Origin: Isoptericola sp. QY 916
Lineage (GTDB): Bacteria > Actinomycetota > Actinomycetes > Actinomycetales > Cellulomonadaceae
Length of the DNA stretch: 64,000 nucleotides
Direction of reading: 5' to 3'
Assembly (NCBI GenBank): GCA_026934365.1
Contig: JADHZE010000001.1
Span: forward strand, 1-64,000
In this document: one piece after another, positions 42,331 through 51,898 of the stretch
Layout of the letters: each line of letters begins with the position of its first letter
Position numbering within the stretch: position 1 is the first letter of the stretch
Notes under the pieces: generated by a model
The model's input: only the letters and a program-made list of their open reading frames with translations
Told to the model about the DNA's origin: nothing
Databases searched by the model: none
Position numbers and translations under genes: made by a program

Positions 42331-42455
42331 CGTTCACTCTCCCGGTCCGAGGTGCGGCGTCCGGGGTGAGGGGTCGGCGCTCGCCGCGTCGGGCCCCGTA
42401 GGGCCGTCGTCGGCGGCACGACACCCGGCGGCACCCACCCTGACGGGTGCGTGCC

Positions 42456-42600
42456 GCACGTGCTTCCTCCCATCCGGACTTTGACCGTCGGCCCTGGAAT
42501 CTCACCAGGTCAGCCGGCCTCTCCCCGCGTCTGCGGGTGGAGGCCGGGTCGCGGGCTGTCACCGCCGGCTCGGAATTTCACCGACCCCGGAGCACGTACG
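42456..42600 (-). ncRNA. FMN riboswitch (RFN element) controlling ribM
   Basis: On the minus strand the conserved RFN blocks occur in order: GGGGTCGGTGAAATTCCG, CGGCGGTGACAGCCCGCGA, GGTGAGATTCCAGGGCC, then ACGGTCAAAGTCCGGATGGG and AGGAAGCACG. The closing stem pairs TGCTCC near 42590 with GGAAGCA near 42463. FMN binding should turn off the downstream transporter gene. A GC-rich hairpin (CGGGTGCGTGCCG region, ~42440) lies between it and ribM. Confidence 0.95.
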
Positions 42601-42706
42601 TGCGTGTCTTTCCACCGCCGGAGGTCCCGGCGGCGTCCTGCACAACTCAGGATGCCACAGCGGCATTCCCGGCGGCAGCATCGTGTCCGGCCGTCTCGAC
42701 CGACGG

Positions 42707-43519
42707 TCAGGCCAGCGCGTCGCGGACGGCGCGCGCGACGTCGTCCGGCCCCGCCCCGGGCTCCAGCACCGTGACCACGACGCGCTTCCCGTCGCCGCCC
42801 GTCGCGACCGTCCGGGCCTCGCCGGCGGAGGCGACGTCGGTGTCGCCGGCAGGGGCGGACGACGGCGCGGAGTCGTCGTCGCCGTGCGGGAACGGGGAGA
42901 CGGCGGCGCGCCGCAGGTCGGCGAACGCCTCCTCCAGCTCCGGCCGCAGGTCGAGGTGGGGGTTGCGCAGCCAGCGCCGCAGGATCGCGTTGTGCACCGC
43001 GACGACGGACGCCGCGAACGCGATCGACATCGTCGTGGTGGACCGGTCGGGCGGCAGCGTGTCGCGCAGGTAGGCGGTGAACGCGCGCTCGTAGCGGTGC
43101 GTCGTGACCAGCTCGCGGTCGCGCAGCGCGGGCACCTGCTGCAGCAGCTGGTGCCGGGCGATCGACGTCTCGCGCTGGCCCACGTGGTGGTCGAAGACGA
43201 GCCGCGCCGCGCGGCAGACCTCGAGGTACGGGTCGGTGGTCGGGTCCCACGCCCGCTCGGGCGCGCGGCCCGACTCCTCGCTGGCCCGCGCCTCGGGCCG
43301 GGTCTCCGCGAGCATGACGACGACCTCCTCCAGGAGCAGCTCGTGGTCCGCGAAGACCACGTCCTCCTTGGAGCGGAAGCGGCGGAAGAACGTCGCACGG
43401 CTGACGCGGGCGGCGTCGGCGATCTCCTCGACGGTGGTCTGCTCGTAGCCCTGCCGGGAGAAGAGGTCGATCGCGGCGTCGACGGCCTGGGCGTGGGTGT
43501 GCGTCCGGACGGCGGTCAT
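42707..43519 (-). CDS. TetR family transcriptional regulator
   Basis: A 270-aa repressor. The N-terminal HTH has [47 protein letters not shown] composition (about 11-55), the classic TetR start. The ligand-binding helical part extends to ~210. After it there is a ~60-residue acidic Ala/Gly/Asp-rich tail not usual for the family. The ATG at 43519 is 10 bp downstream of the methyltransferase stop in the same direction, so the two may be co-transcribed and the regulator may respond to the methyltransferase pathway. Confidence 0.9.
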   Translation of the reverse strand: MTAVRTHTHAQAVDAAIDLFSRQGYEQTTVEEIADAARVSRATFFRRFRSKEDVVFADHELLLEEVVVMLAETRPEARASEESGRAPERAWDPTTDPYLEVCRAARLVFDHHVGQRETSIARHQLLQQVPALRDRELVTTHRYERAFTAYLRDTLPPDRSTTTMSIAFAASVVAVHNAILRRWLRNPHLDLRPELEEAFADLRRAAVSPFPHGDDDSAPSSAPAGDTDVASAGEARTVATGGDGKRVVVTVLEPGAGPDDVARAVRDALA

Positions 43520-43529
43520 GCCTGGGAGA

Positions 43530-44690
43530 TTACTCCGGCACCGCCGGTCGTCCTTCCGGCGTCCGCTCGTCCGTGGACCCCAGCTGCAGCCGGTAGAACC
43601 GGAAGAAGCCGAAGTCGTCGACCGGCAGCACCTCGACGCCGGCGTAGCCCGCCGCACGCGCGTAGCGCCGCAGCGTGGCCGGACGCATCACGGTGCCCGT
43701 GCCGGCCGACGGGCTCGTGGACAGGCCGTCCGGCAGGCACACGAACAGGCTGTAGCCGTACATGATCCGGTCGACGTCGTCGGCCGGGGCGCGGAACTCG
43801 TCGGCGACGGCCTCGTCCATGACCACCACGACGCCGTCCGGCCGCATCGCGCGGCGCACGCCCTCGAGCACGGCGACCGGGCGCGGCATGTCGTGCACGC
43901 ACTCGAAGGCGAACGCCGCGTCGTAGGGCTGGGCGACGGCGAGCTCTGCGGCGTCTGCGAGGTGGAAGAAGGCTCGCCGTTCGAGGCCCGCCTCCGCGGC
44001 GGCCGCCCGTGCGGCGGCCACGGACGGACGGTCGACGTCGATGCCGTGGACCTCGGCGAGCGGGTACGCCTCGGCGAGCGCGAGCGTCGACCAGCCGAAG
44101 CCGCAGCCGACGTCGACGACGCGCGCCCCGGGCCGGGAGAGCGCCTCGTGGACGGCGGGCAGCGCCGCGAGCGTCGGTGCCAGGCGGCGCTCGAACCACG
44201 GGCGGTTGACGTCGGACTGCGCCTGGCGGGCGTCGTCGCCGAGCTGGTCCCACGACACCCCGCCGCCGTCCCGGTACGACTCGAGCAGACGGGGCAGCTG
44301 CGGCCCGATCGCGCCGACGAACCGGGCCAGGGGCGCCAGGTACGACAGCGAGGACGCGTCGGTCAGCACCTCCGCGTGCGCCGCGGGCAGCGCGTAGAGG
44401 CGGGTCCGGGCGACAGCCTGCGGGTCCGCGTCGAGCGCGGGTGCCGCGCCGGCGTCCTCCGCGACGAGGACACCGGAGGCCGCCTGCAGCTCCAGCCACT
44501 CGCGCGCGTACCGCTCGGCCGTGCCGGTGGCCTCCGCGAGCCCCGTGGACGTCAGGGGGCCGGACGACGCGAGCGCCTGGTACCAGCCGAGCCGGTCGCC
44601 CACGTGCACGGCCAGGACGTCGATGGCGCCGAGCGTGGCGGCGAACAGCCGGTCGGCGAACGCGTCGGCGGTGTCGGTCGGGTCGGTCAT
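43530..44690 (-). CDS. class I SAM-dependent methyltransferase
   Basis: A 386-aa two-domain enzyme. An N-terminal winged-helix-like part (about 5-95, [23 protein letters not shown]) is followed by the SAM-binding core with motif [21 protein letters not shown] and [10 protein letters not shown] (about 180-215). The family is found among small-molecule methyltransferases in actinobacteria; the substrate is unknown. A perfect GGAGGTGCC precedes the ATG. It ends 11 bp before the TetR gene. Confidence 0.88.
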   Translation of the reverse strand: MTDPTDTADAFADRLFAATLGAIDVLAVHVGDRLGWYQALASSGPLTSTGLAEATGTAERYAREWLELQAASGVLVAEDAGAAPALDADPQAVARTRLYALPAAHAEVLTDASSLSYLAPLARFVGAIGPQLPRLLESYRDGGGVSWDQLGDDARQAQSDVNRPWFERRLAPTLAALPAVHEALSRPGARVVDVGCGFGWSTLALAEAYPLAEVHGIDVDRPSVAAARAAAAEAGLERRAFFHLADAAELAVAQPYDAAFAFECVHDMPRPVAVLEGVRRAMRPDGVVVVMDEAVADEFRAPADDVDRIMYGYSLFVCLPDGLSTSPSAGTGTVMRPATLRRYARAAGYAGVEVLPVDDFGFFRFYRLQLGSTDERTPEGRPAVPE

Positions 44691-44812
44691 GGCGGCACCT
44701 CCGTGCCGTGGCCCGGACGTCCGGGCCCCGCGGCGTCGTCGGGAGGCGGCGCCCGTCTCGACGCTAGCTCGCGGGAGTCCGGCGCGTCGACCGCCCGGGC
44801 GGGTGATCCGCG

Positions 44813-45052
44813 TCAGCCGCGACGGCGCCTGCGGTCGTCGTCCGGCTCCCCGCGACGACGCTCGTCGAAGCCCGCCTCGGCGGGGCGCCGGGCGCGCTGC
44901 AGGTACCGGATCTCCCGCACCGCGACACCTGCGGCGAGGAAGAACGGGATCCACGCCCAGACCCTGCCGCGCAGCACGACCCACAGCATCGCGAGCGCGA
45001 CGGCGCACGCCCCGACCACGGTCCACACGCTCGCCCACCGCACCTTGCGCAC
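44813..45052 (-). CDS. small two-helix membrane protein
   Basis: A 79-aa protein with two adjacent hydrophobic helices (about residues 6-26 and 30-48) and a long, highly charged Arg/Asp/Glu C-terminal tail of ~30 residues, which should be cytoplasmic. No family was recognised. It is divergent from the DsbA-like gene. Confidence 0.6.
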   Translation of the reverse strand: MRKVRWASVWTVVGACAVALAMLWVVLRGRVWAWIPFFLAAGVAVREIRYLQRARRPAEAGFDERRRGEPDDDRRRRRG

Positions 45053-45098
45053 GGGCCGAGGCTACCGCTGCCCCTCCCGCGGAACACGTGCCCCCGGC

Positions 45099-45773
45099 AT
45101 GGGTAGGGTGGCGGTCGTGACTTCCGGGACCACGACCGCGCCTGAGACCACCACCGCCCCCACCGCCACCGTCCCCGTCGTGGACGTCTACGTCGACCCG
45201 CTGTGTCCGTTCGCGTGGATCACGTCCCGCTGGGCCCTCGAGGTGGCGGAGCACCGGGACGTGGAGCTCACGTTCCGGTTGATGAGCCTGTACCTGCTGA
45301 ACAAGGACCGGGACATCCCGGCGGACTACCGGGCGAAGATCGAGGCGTCGCGCGGCATCGGCCGCGTCGCCGCGGCGGTGCAGACCGAGCACGGCCCCGA
45401 GGCGTTCAGCGCCTTCTACACCGCGGCCGGCACGCGCATCCACCCGGGCGGCCGCCGGGACGACCTCGACGCCGTCGCCGTGGAGGCCCTGGCCGAGGCC
45501 GGCCTGCCCGCGTCGCTGGCCTCCGCCGCGTCGTCGGACGCCTACGACGCCGCCCTCGCCGTCTCGCACGAGGAGGGCATGAAGCCGGTGGGCGAGGACG
45601 TCGGCACGCCGACGATCCACGTCGACGGCGTCGCGTTCTTCGGCCCGGTCCTCACGCGCATCCCGCGCGGCGAGGATGCGGTGCGGATCTTCGACGGCGC
45701 CGTCGCGCTCGCGTCGTTCCCGGACTTCTTCGAGCTCAAGCGGTCGCGGACCAGCTCGCCGTCCTTCGACTGA
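45099..45773 (+). CDS. DsbA family oxidoreductase, Rv2466c-like, with CxxA active site
   Basis: A ~224-aa thioredoxin-fold protein very similar to the mycothiol-dependent reductase Rv2466c. It keeps [19 protein letters not shown], the [21 protein letters not shown] block and the PDFFELKR ending. The active site reads DPLCPFAW: the first Cys is present but the second is Ala, so it should act as a monothiol enzyme using mycothiol, as in many actinobacterial relatives. The start is the ATG at 45099 or the GTG at 45117; neither has a strong ribosome-binding site. It is followed after 51 bp by an F420-type oxidoreductase. Confidence 0.9.
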   Translation: MGRVAVVTSGTTTAPETTTAPTATVPVVDVYVDPLCPFAWITSRWALEVAEHRDVELTFRLMSLYLLNKDRDIPADYRAKIEASRGIGRVAAAVQTEHGPEAFSAFYTAAGTRIHPGGRRDDLDAVAVEALAEAGLPASLASAASSDAYDAALAVSHEEGMKPVGEDVGTPTIHVDGVAFFGPVLTRIPRGEDAVRIFDGAVALASFPDFFELKRSRTSSPSFD

Positions 45774-45824
45774 TCCCCGCACCACATCCCCGCACCACAC
45801 CCCCCGCACCCCGAGAGGCGAACC

Positions 45825-46748
45825 ATGACCCTCGACCTGCGTGTCTTCACCGAGCCCCAGCAGGGTGCGTCGTACGACGACCTGCTCGCCGTCGCGAAGG
45901 CGACCGAGGACCTCGGCTACAGCGCGTTCTTCCGCTCCGACCACTACCTGACGATGGGCGGCGACGGCCTGCCGGGCCCCACCGACGCCTGGACGACGCT
46001 GGCCGGCCTGGCCCGCGACACCTCCACCGTGCGCCTCGGCACCCTCGTCACGTCGGCCACGTTCCGCCACCCCGGCGTGCTGGCGATCCAGGTGGCGCAG
46101 GTGGACCAGATGTCCGGCGGCCGTGTCGAGATCGGGCTCGGCGCCGGCTGGTTCGCGCGCGAGCACGAGGCGTACGGGATCCCGTTCCCGGCCAAGCGGT
46201 TCGGGCTCCTCGAGGAGCAGCTGGAGATCCTCACCGGGCTGTGGGGCACGCCCGTCGGCGGGTCGTACTCGTTCGACGGCGAGCACTACACGCTCGTCGA
46301 CTCCCCGGCCCTGCCCAAGCCTGCCCAGGCGAAGATCCCCGTCATCGTGGGCGGAGGCGGGCCGAAGCGCACGCCGGCGCTGGCCGCCCGGTTCGGCGAC
46401 GAGTACAACCAGGCGTTCCCCGAGCTGGACACGGTCGCGCCGCGCATCGGCGTGATCAACGAGGCGCTGGAGGCGGCGGGGCGCACGCCGGACTCCATCG
46501 TGCAGTCCGTCGCCCTGGTGCTCGCGGTCGGCAAGGACGAGGCGGAGTTCACCCGGCGCGCGGCGGCGATCGGCCGCGAGCCGGCCGAGCTGCGCGAGCA
46601 CGGCGTCGCGGGCACCGTCTCCGAGGCCGTCGACCTGCTCGGCTCGTTGCGCGACCAGGGGATCCAGCGCGTGTACCTGCAGGCGCTCGACCTGCACGAC
46701 CTCGACCACCTGGACCTGGTGGCGCGCGAGGTCGCGACGCAGCTCTGA
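45825..46748 (+). CDS. LLM class F420-dependent oxidoreductase
   Basis: A 307-aa TIM-barrel flavin/deazaflavin enzyme. The family blocks RLGTLVTSATFRHPGVLA, GGRVEIGLGAGWFAREHEAYG and IPVIVGGGGPKRTPALAARF are intact. In actinobacteria this luciferase-like class usually uses coenzyme F420; FMN use is possible. It probably oxidises or reduces a secondary metabolite or xenobiotic. GAGAGGCGAACC precedes the ATG. A terminator hairpin lies downstream at 46871. Confidence 0.9.
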   Translation: MTLDLRVFTEPQQGASYDDLLAVAKATEDLGYSAFFRSDHYLTMGGDGLPGPTDAWTTLAGLARDTSTVRLGTLVTSATFRHPGVLAIQVAQVDQMSGGRVEIGLGAGWFAREHEAYGIPFPAKRFGLLEEQLEILTGLWGTPVGGSYSFDGEHYTLVDSPALPKPAQAKIPVIVGGGGPKRTPALAARFGDEYNQAFPELDTVAPRIGVINEALEAAGRTPDSIVQSVALVLAVGKDEAEFTRRAAAIGREPAELREHGVAGTVSEAVDLLGSLRDQGIQRVYLQALDLHDLDHLDLVAREVATQL

Positions 46749-46870
46749 GGCGAGCCGCAGGCCTGTGACCTGCGGCGACAGTCGGCCAGGGCGACGGTCT
46801 CGCCTGCTGAACTCACCCCGCCGAACTCGTGACACGGGGGCACGGCGGGGCTAGGTTCGCGACAGACGAC

Positions 46871-46902
46871 GAGGTGGCCCGCTCTCCGGAGCGGGTCACC
46901 TC
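46871..46902. terminator. terminator hairpin between the LLM gene and the glucan operon
   Basis: GAGGTGGCCCGCT pairs with AGCGGGTCACCTC across CTCCGG-type loop bases, 13 pairs with one G-U. It separates the F420-type gene (stop 46748) from the glycosyltransferase start (47028). Confidence 0.65.
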
Positions 46903-47027
46903 GACCCGTTCAGGGCGGAGGTCGCGCCCGCCGCAGGCCCGCAGCACCGTCACGACGCTGCCGTCGCCCGGACGACGTGGTCCACGCTCCCCGCCGCACG
47001 ACCGCGCCCATGCCCGGAGGACACGCC

Positions 47028-48725
47028 ATGTCCGTCTCCGAGTTCGACCGTCTTGTCGTCACCCCGCGCCGCACCGAGCACGTCCGGTCGCGCCCCCACG
47101 GCCCGCTCAGCGCGGAGCCGCCGCGCCCCACCGCCCCGCCGAGGGACGAGAACGCCGCCTCGCGGTCGCCGTCCCTCGCCCTGATCATGCTGCTCGCGAC
47201 GCTCGGCGTCGTGGCCTACGCCGTCTTCCTGCTCAACCCCGCCAACCGCGGGGACGCGCTGCCGTACGTCATGGTGATCACGGCCGAGACCATCCTCGTC
47301 GTGCAGGCGCTCCTCGCGATGTGGACCGTGCTCTCCAGCGGCTACGACCCGCGCGGCTTCTCCTTCCACCACGCGCAGGACCGTCTGTTCGACCTGCCCG
47401 AGATCGTGCGGGACGAGGCCGAGGACGACCCCACGCGCTGGACCCTGTACCTGCACGACAGACCCGTGACCGTCGACGTCTTCATCACGACGTACGGCGA
47501 GAGCCTCGACACGATCGCGCGCACGGTGCGCGCCGCCGTCGCCCTGCGCGGCCGCCACCGGACCTGGGTGCTCGACGACGGCCGCTCGGACGACGTGCGC
47601 GACCTCGCCGCCACGCTCGGCGCCCGCTACGTGCGCCGGCTGTCGAGCCACGGCGCCAAGGCCGGCAACGTCAACCACGCGCTGACGATCGCGAAGGGGG
47701 ACTACTTCGTCATCCTCGACGCAGACTTCGTCGCCCGGCCGGAGCTCCTGGTCGAGACGGTCCCGTTCTTCGTGTCCGACGACGTCGCCTTCGTGCAGAC
47801 CCCGCAGACGTACGGCAACCTCGACACCCTCATCTCCCGCGGCGCCGGCTACATGCAGGCCGTGTTCTACCGCTTCGTGCAGCCCGGCCGGAACCGTTTC
47901 AACGCGGCGTTCTGCGTCGGCACCAACGTGATCTTCCGCCGGGCGGCGGTCGACGACATCGGCGGCATGTACACGGACTCCAAGTCGGAGGACGTGTGGA
48001 CGTCGCTCCTGCTGCACGAGCGCGGCTGGCGCACCGTCTACATCCCGACCGTCCTCGCGGTGGGCGACACCCCCGAGACCGTCGAGGCGTACACCAAGCA
48101 GCAGCTGCGCTGGGCCACCGGCGGCTTCGAGATCATGCTCCAGCACAACCCGCTGAGCCCCAGGCGACGGCTCACCCTCGACCAGCGCCTGCAGTACACG
48201 GTCACGGCCACGCACTACCTCTCGGGCATCGCGCCCCTCGTGCTGCTCCTGGTCCCGCCGCTGCAGATCTACCTGGACCTCACGCCGATGGACCTGACGA
48301 TCTCGCCGAGCACCTGGTTGCTGTACTACCTGGGCTTCTACGGGATGCAGATCGCGATCGCGTTCTTCACCCTCGGGTCGTTCCGGTGGGAGGTGCTGAT
48401 GCTCGCGTCGGTGTCGTTCCCGATCTACACGAAGGCGCTGTGGAACGCCCTCACCGGCAAGGAGCAGGCCTGGCACGTCACGGGTCGTGCCGGCCGGGCC
48501 GAGTCGCCGTTCAACTTCATGCTGCCGCAGGTGCTCTGCTTCGCCTTCCTGCTGCTGACGTCCGCCGTCGGCGTCTGGAAGGAGTGGGGCGACGACCCGC
48601 TGCCGAGCCTGGCGCTGGCCTGGAACCTCACCAACACGTTCATCCTCGGCGCGTTCGTCGTCACCGCGCTGCGCGAGTCGCGCCGCGCCCGCGCCGCCGT
48701 CCCGTCCGCCGGAGGTGCCGCATGA
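47028..48725 (+). CDS. GT2 processive beta-glucan synthase (BcsA/CrdS-like)
   Basis: A 565-aa membrane glycosyltransferase. Two N-terminal helices (about 48-70 and 80-103) precede the GT2 domain with VLDDGRSDD (182-189), HGAKAGN, DAD (231-233), the acceptor base ED in KSEDVW (321-322) and the processive signature QQLRW (358-362). About four more helices follow. This is the architecture of cellulose and curdlan synthases, but no PilZ domain is present. The linked GH81 gene suggests a beta-1,3-glucan product. GGAGG lies 7 bases before the ATG. Its stop overlaps the next start (ATGA). Confidence 0.9.
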   Translation: MSVSEFDRLVVTPRRTEHVRSRPHGPLSAEPPRPTAPPRDENAASRSPSLALIMLLATLGVVAYAVFLLNPANRGDALPYVMVITAETILVVQALLAMWTVLSSGYDPRGFSFHHAQDRLFDLPEIVRDEAEDDPTRWTLYLHDRPVTVDVFITTYGESLDTIARTVRAAVALRGRHRTWVLDDGRSDDVRDLAATLGARYVRRLSSHGAKAGNVNHALTIAKGDYFVILDADFVARPELLVETVPFFVSDDVAFVQTPQTYGNLDTLISRGAGYMQAVFYRFVQPGRNRFNAAFCVGTNVIFRRAAVDDIGGMYTDSKSEDVWTSLLLHERGWRTVYIPTVLAVGDTPETVEAYTKQQLRWATGGFEIMLQHNPLSPRRRLTLDQRLQYTVTATHYLSGIAPLVLLLVPPLQIYLDLTPMDLTISPSTWLLYYLGFYGMQIAIAFFTLGSFRWEVLMLASVSFPIYTKALWNALTGKEQAWHVTGRAGRAESPFNFMLPQVLCFAFLLLTSAVGVWKEWGDDPLPSLALAWNLTNTFILGAFVVTALRESRRARAAVPSAGGAA

Positions 48726-49453
48726 CCTGGACCAACCGCCTGCGCCTCGTGGGAGGCCTGCTCGGCGTGGTGCTGCTGTGCGTCGCGCTCACCCTGGTCA
48801 TGAACCGTCGCGAGTCGCAGGCCACGTCGTCGGCCGCGACCATCTCCGCCGAGACGCTCGACGTCGGCACGGACTACGCCGGGACGGTCGCCAAGGCGCT
48901 CGTCGAGGAGGGTGACGAGGTGCGCGCCGGCGACCCCCTGCTGGTGCTGCGCAGCCTCACGCTGCAGCACGACCTCGCCGTCGGCCTCGTCAGCCGGGAG
49001 GGCGGCGCCTACGAGGTGGCCGAGGACGGCACGATGACCGTGGTCGCCCCCGCCGACGGCGTCGTCACGGACGTGGCCGTGGACCAGGGGGCGTTCGCCC
49101 GGTCGGGGGAGGTGCTCGCCACCGTCGAGCGCCAGGGCTCGCTGTTCGTCGACGCGAGGCTCGTGCTCGACCCGGCGGACTTCGCCCGCATCCGCGACGG
49201 CGCCACGGTCACGGTGGTGCTGCCCAACCAGGCCGAGGTGGACGGCGTCGTGGACGCGGTGGCCGTGCAGAACACGAAGAACCAGGCGGAGGCGACGGTG
49301 CGCGTCTCCAGCGCAGGCCTGGTGCGCGGCGCCGAGCACGGGCTCGTCATGGCCGGAACCCCGGTCACCGCGGTGATCGACCTGCACGACGACGGCCCGC
49401 TCGCCGGCGTGGACGCCGCGTTCAGCCAGTTCCTGCGCCGGGTGGGCCTGTGA
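48722..49453 (+). CDS. HlyD/AcrA-like membrane fusion protein
   Basis: A 243-aa protein. One N-terminal helix (about 8-27) anchors an extracytoplasmic part with a biotinyl-lipoyl-like hairpin (YAGTVAKALVEEGDEVRAGDPLLVL and later ADGVVTDVAVDQGAFARSGEVLATV) and a beta-barrel segment, as in HlyD-type adaptors. Here it lacks a long coiled coil. It is translationally coupled to the glycosyltransferase by a 4-bp overlap, so it probably shapes export of the growing polysaccharide. It then overlaps the GH81 start. Confidence 0.82.
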   Translation: MTWTNRLRLVGGLLGVVLLCVALTLVMNRRESQATSSAATISAETLDVGTDYAGTVAKALVEEGDEVRAGDPLLVLRSLTLQHDLAVGLVSREGGAYEVAEDGTMTVVAPADGVVTDVAVDQGAFARSGEVLATVERQGSLFVDARLVLDPADFARIRDGATVTVVLPNQAEVDGVVDAVAVQNTKNQAEATVRVSSAGLVRGAEHGLVMAGTPVTAVIDLHDDGPLAGVDAAFSQFLRRVGL

Positions 49454-51606
49454 CGACGCCCGCGCGGCGCGGCGCCGGGGCGCGGACGAGGAGCGTGCCG
49501 CCGCCGGTCGCCGGTGCGCTGGCGGCGGTCCTGGCCGTGGTCCTGGCGTCGTCGGGCTGCGGCGTCCTCCGCGGGACGGCACCCGCCGAGGAGGACGCTC
49601 CGGGCGCCGTCGACGCCCCGGCGCCGGAGGAGAGCCTCGCGGCGCCCGACGTCGACGTGTCGCTGCTGCCCCGGGAGCAGGTCGCGGCCACGCCGACGAC
49701 GCGACTCGCCGACGGCCTGGCGCCGCCCACGAACCGGTGGTTCTCCAGCCTGGCGCTCGGCGACGCGCCGCAGCCCGTGTTCCCGGTGCCGCTCGCGGTC
49801 GCGCTGACCGGGGGCGGGTTCGCCTACGGGCTGCCGCAGGTGCAGGTGACCGAGACCTCGATCCTGGGTCCGTTCGACCCCCAGGTGGGCGCGGACGTCG
49901 GCGCCGCGTCGGCGGTGGTGTCGGAGTACGACGTCGCGTCCGTGACGGTCGAGCTGCGCGACGGCGCCGGGGCGGCGCTCGGGCACCTGCGGATCGTGGA
50001 GGGGTCTCCCGTGCTGCGGTACGTCGCGGCGACCGACCAGGACGTGGCGATGACCTCGGCGTTCACCGTCGCCGACGGCCGAGCGTCGACCGAGGTGCTC
50101 GACCGTGAGCACGTCCTCGTGGGTCCGGGCGGCATCGACGACCCCGGTGCCGGGCTCTCCGACGACGGGCGGGTGCTCACGCTCGCCGCGGGCGAGTCCG
50201 TCGCCTGGTTCCCGGTGCCGGACGGGGCGTCGGGCGCGTCGGTCGACACCCTCGTCGAGGCTGCCTCGCGCCCGGTGGCCGCGGTGACCGCGTCGTACGG
50301 CGCCGGCGACGACGGCGTGAGCACCGCGCTGACCTACGCCACCGCGGACGGGGGCCCCACGGCCGTCGTGCGCATGCCCCACCAGGCGGACTCCACGGGG
50401 GCCACCTGCGGCCTCGGCTCGTACGCGACCGTGCACGGGACGGTTGACGTCTGCACGGCGTCGACCCTGGGGTGGTCGAGCCCCGCGGTGGAGCCGGCCG
50501 GCGGGCTCGACCTGTCGGGCCTGGACGACGATGCGCGCGCGGAGCTCGCCGACCAGGTGCGTGCCGACGCGGCCGCTGTGGGGACGGGGGCCCTGGAGGC
50601 GCCGTCCGACACGTACTTCGGGGGCAAGGCCCTGGCCCGGGACGCCAACCTGCTCGGCCTGGCGGAGGGGCTCGGGCTGGACGGTGTGGCCGAGCCGCTG
50701 CGGTCGGGACTCGAGGAACGACTTCGGGAGTGGGCCGAGCCCGACGGCTGCGAGCACCGCGCGGAGCGCTGTTTCGTGCACGACCCGGTGCTGGCGACCG
50801 TGGTCGGGAAGGTGCCGGGCTTCGGTTCGGAGGAGGCCAACGACCACCACTTCCACTACGGGTACTTCTTGTACGCGGCGGGCGTCGTGGCGGCCGACGA
50901 CCCGGCGCTCGCCGCCGACCTCGCGCCCGTGCTGGACCTGCTCGCCGCGGACGTCGCCTCGGGCACGGGGGTGGGCGGCATGCCCGCGCTGCGCGTGTTC
51001 GACGTCTACGCCGGGCACTCGTGGGCGTCCGGGTACGCGCCGTTCGCCGACGGCAACAACCAGGAGTCGGCGTCCGAGGCCGTCTCGGCCTGGAACGGGC
51101 TGGCCCTGTGGGCGCAGGCGACGGGGGACGCCGAGCTCGAGGAGCAGGCGCGCTGGATGCTCGGCGCGGAGGCCGCGTCGGCGCGCGCCTACTGGACCGA
51201 CGTCGACCGGGACGACCCCGCGGTGGAGGGCTTCGGCCACCAGGTGACGTCGCTCGTGTGGGGCGGCAAGCGGGACTGGGCCACGTGGTTCAGCGCCGAG
51301 CCGAGCGCGATGCTCGGGATCCTCGTGCTGCCGGCACAGCCGGTCGCGACGTACCTCGGCGGGGACCCGGACCGCATCCGTGCCAACCTCGACGAGGCGC
51401 TCTCCGGACCGCGCGACGACCCCGCGTCGTGGGACGTGATGTTCGGCGACCAGCTGCTCATGTACGCCGCGCTGGCCGGGCCGGAGGACGCCGCCGCGGC
51501 GCTCGGCGTCGCCCGCGACCTGCCCGAGGAGCGCATCGACGACGGGAACACCCGCGCATACCTCCTCGCCTGGCTCCTGGAGCACGCGTCCCGACCGCCG
51601 AGGTAG
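49450..51606 (+). CDS. lipoprotein GH81 endo-beta-1,3-glucanase
   Basis: A 718-aa extracellular enzyme. The N-terminus has a hydrophobic core ending in LASSGCG, a lipobox (Cys ~37), so it should be a lipoprotein. The start of the domain has LAPPTNRWFSSLAL and GDAPQPVFPVPLAV, a GH81 hallmark. Later HHFHYGYFLYAAG and the ADGNNQESASEAV..W segment with paired Glu residues are the GH81 catalytic region. It cleaves internal beta-1,3-glucan bonds. Its GTG overlaps the previous stop (GTGA). A hydrolase coupled to a synthase parallels BcsZ with BcsA, which suggests trimming or release of the polymer, although degradation of external glucan is also possible. Confidence 0.9.
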   Translation: MTTPARRGAGARTRSVPPPVAGALAAVLAVVLASSGCGVLRGTAPAEEDAPGAVDAPAPEESLAAPDVDVSLLPREQVAATPTTRLADGLAPPTNRWFSSLALGDAPQPVFPVPLAVALTGGGFAYGLPQVQVTETSILGPFDPQVGADVGAASAVVSEYDVASVTVELRDGAGAALGHLRIVEGSPVLRYVAATDQDVAMTSAFTVADGRASTEVLDREHVLVGPGGIDDPGAGLSDDGRVLTLAAGESVAWFPVPDGASGASVDTLVEAASRPVAAVTASYGAGDDGVSTALTYATADGGPTAVVRMPHQADSTGATCGLGSYATVHGTVDVCTASTLGWSSPAVEPAGGLDLSGLDDDARAELADQVRADAAAVGTGALEAPSDTYFGGKALARDANLLGLAEGLGLDGVAEPLRSGLEERLREWAEPDGCEHRAERCFVHDPVLATVVGKVPGFGSEEANDHHFHYGYFLYAAGVVAADDPALAADLAPVLDLLAADVASGTGVGGMPALRVFDVYAGHSWASGYAPFADGNNQESASEAVSAWNGLALWAQATGDAELEEQARWMLGAEAASARAYWTDVDRDDPAVEGFGHQVTSLVWGGKRDWATWFSAEPSAMLGILVLPAQPVATYLGGDPDRIRANLDEALSGPRDDPASWDVMFGDQLLMYAALAGPEDAAAALGVARDLPEERIDDGNTRAYLLAWLLEHASRPPR

Positions 51607-51726
51607 TGCGAACCTCCGCAAGGTCGTCCTGGGGCCCGCGAGGTGGTCGGATCCTTCGCGAGGGAGTTCCGGCCGAGACGGCCTCGAGGCCTCTTGCTCC
51701 CTCGGCGAGTTCTGGGCTACCTCGGC
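51601..51726 (+). repeat. second GAGGTAGT repeat array with inverted half
   Basis: Direct copies (AGGTAGT, AGGTCGT, AGGTGGT, AGGGAGT) start at 51601, 51621, 51641 and 51661, exactly 20 bp apart. Two inverted copies (CTCCCTCGGC, CTACCTCGGC) start at 51697 and 51717, also 20 bp apart. The ~30 bp between holds no gene. It has the same plan as the arrays around the NUDIX gene but is more degenerate. Confidence 0.75.
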
Positions 51727-51757
51727 GCGATCGTGACCTCAACGTTGCAGACGCATG

Positions 51758-51786
51758 TTGACGGGTGAAGTCCCGGCCCCTACGGT
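51758..51786 (+). promoter_or_regulatory. promoter of the rhamnogalacturonan operon
   Basis: TTGACG (51758-51763) and TACGGT (51781-51786) are separated by 17 bp, a good sigma-A-type promoter, ~110 bp upstream of the YesL-like gene. No operator was identified. Confidence 0.6.
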
Positions 51787-51898
51787 GAATCCATTCAACG
51801 CGGGGAATCGCTTTCCTGCAGCGGGTCGGCGACGTCGCCGTCCCGGAGGCTGACCGGGCCGACGACGGCCCGGGCATCGACGGAGATGGGACCGGGCC

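Noticed and set aside
43530..46835. 1101-codon minus-strand frame as one giant protein
   Set aside because: Only the last 386 codons form a real protein (methyltransferase). The rest is antisense to the DsbA-like and F420-type genes.
51607..51898. A local regulator gene for the rhamnogalacturonan operon
   Set aside because: No LacI, AraC or other regulator frame is present between the GH81 gene and the YesL-like gene; only repeats and a promoter were seen.
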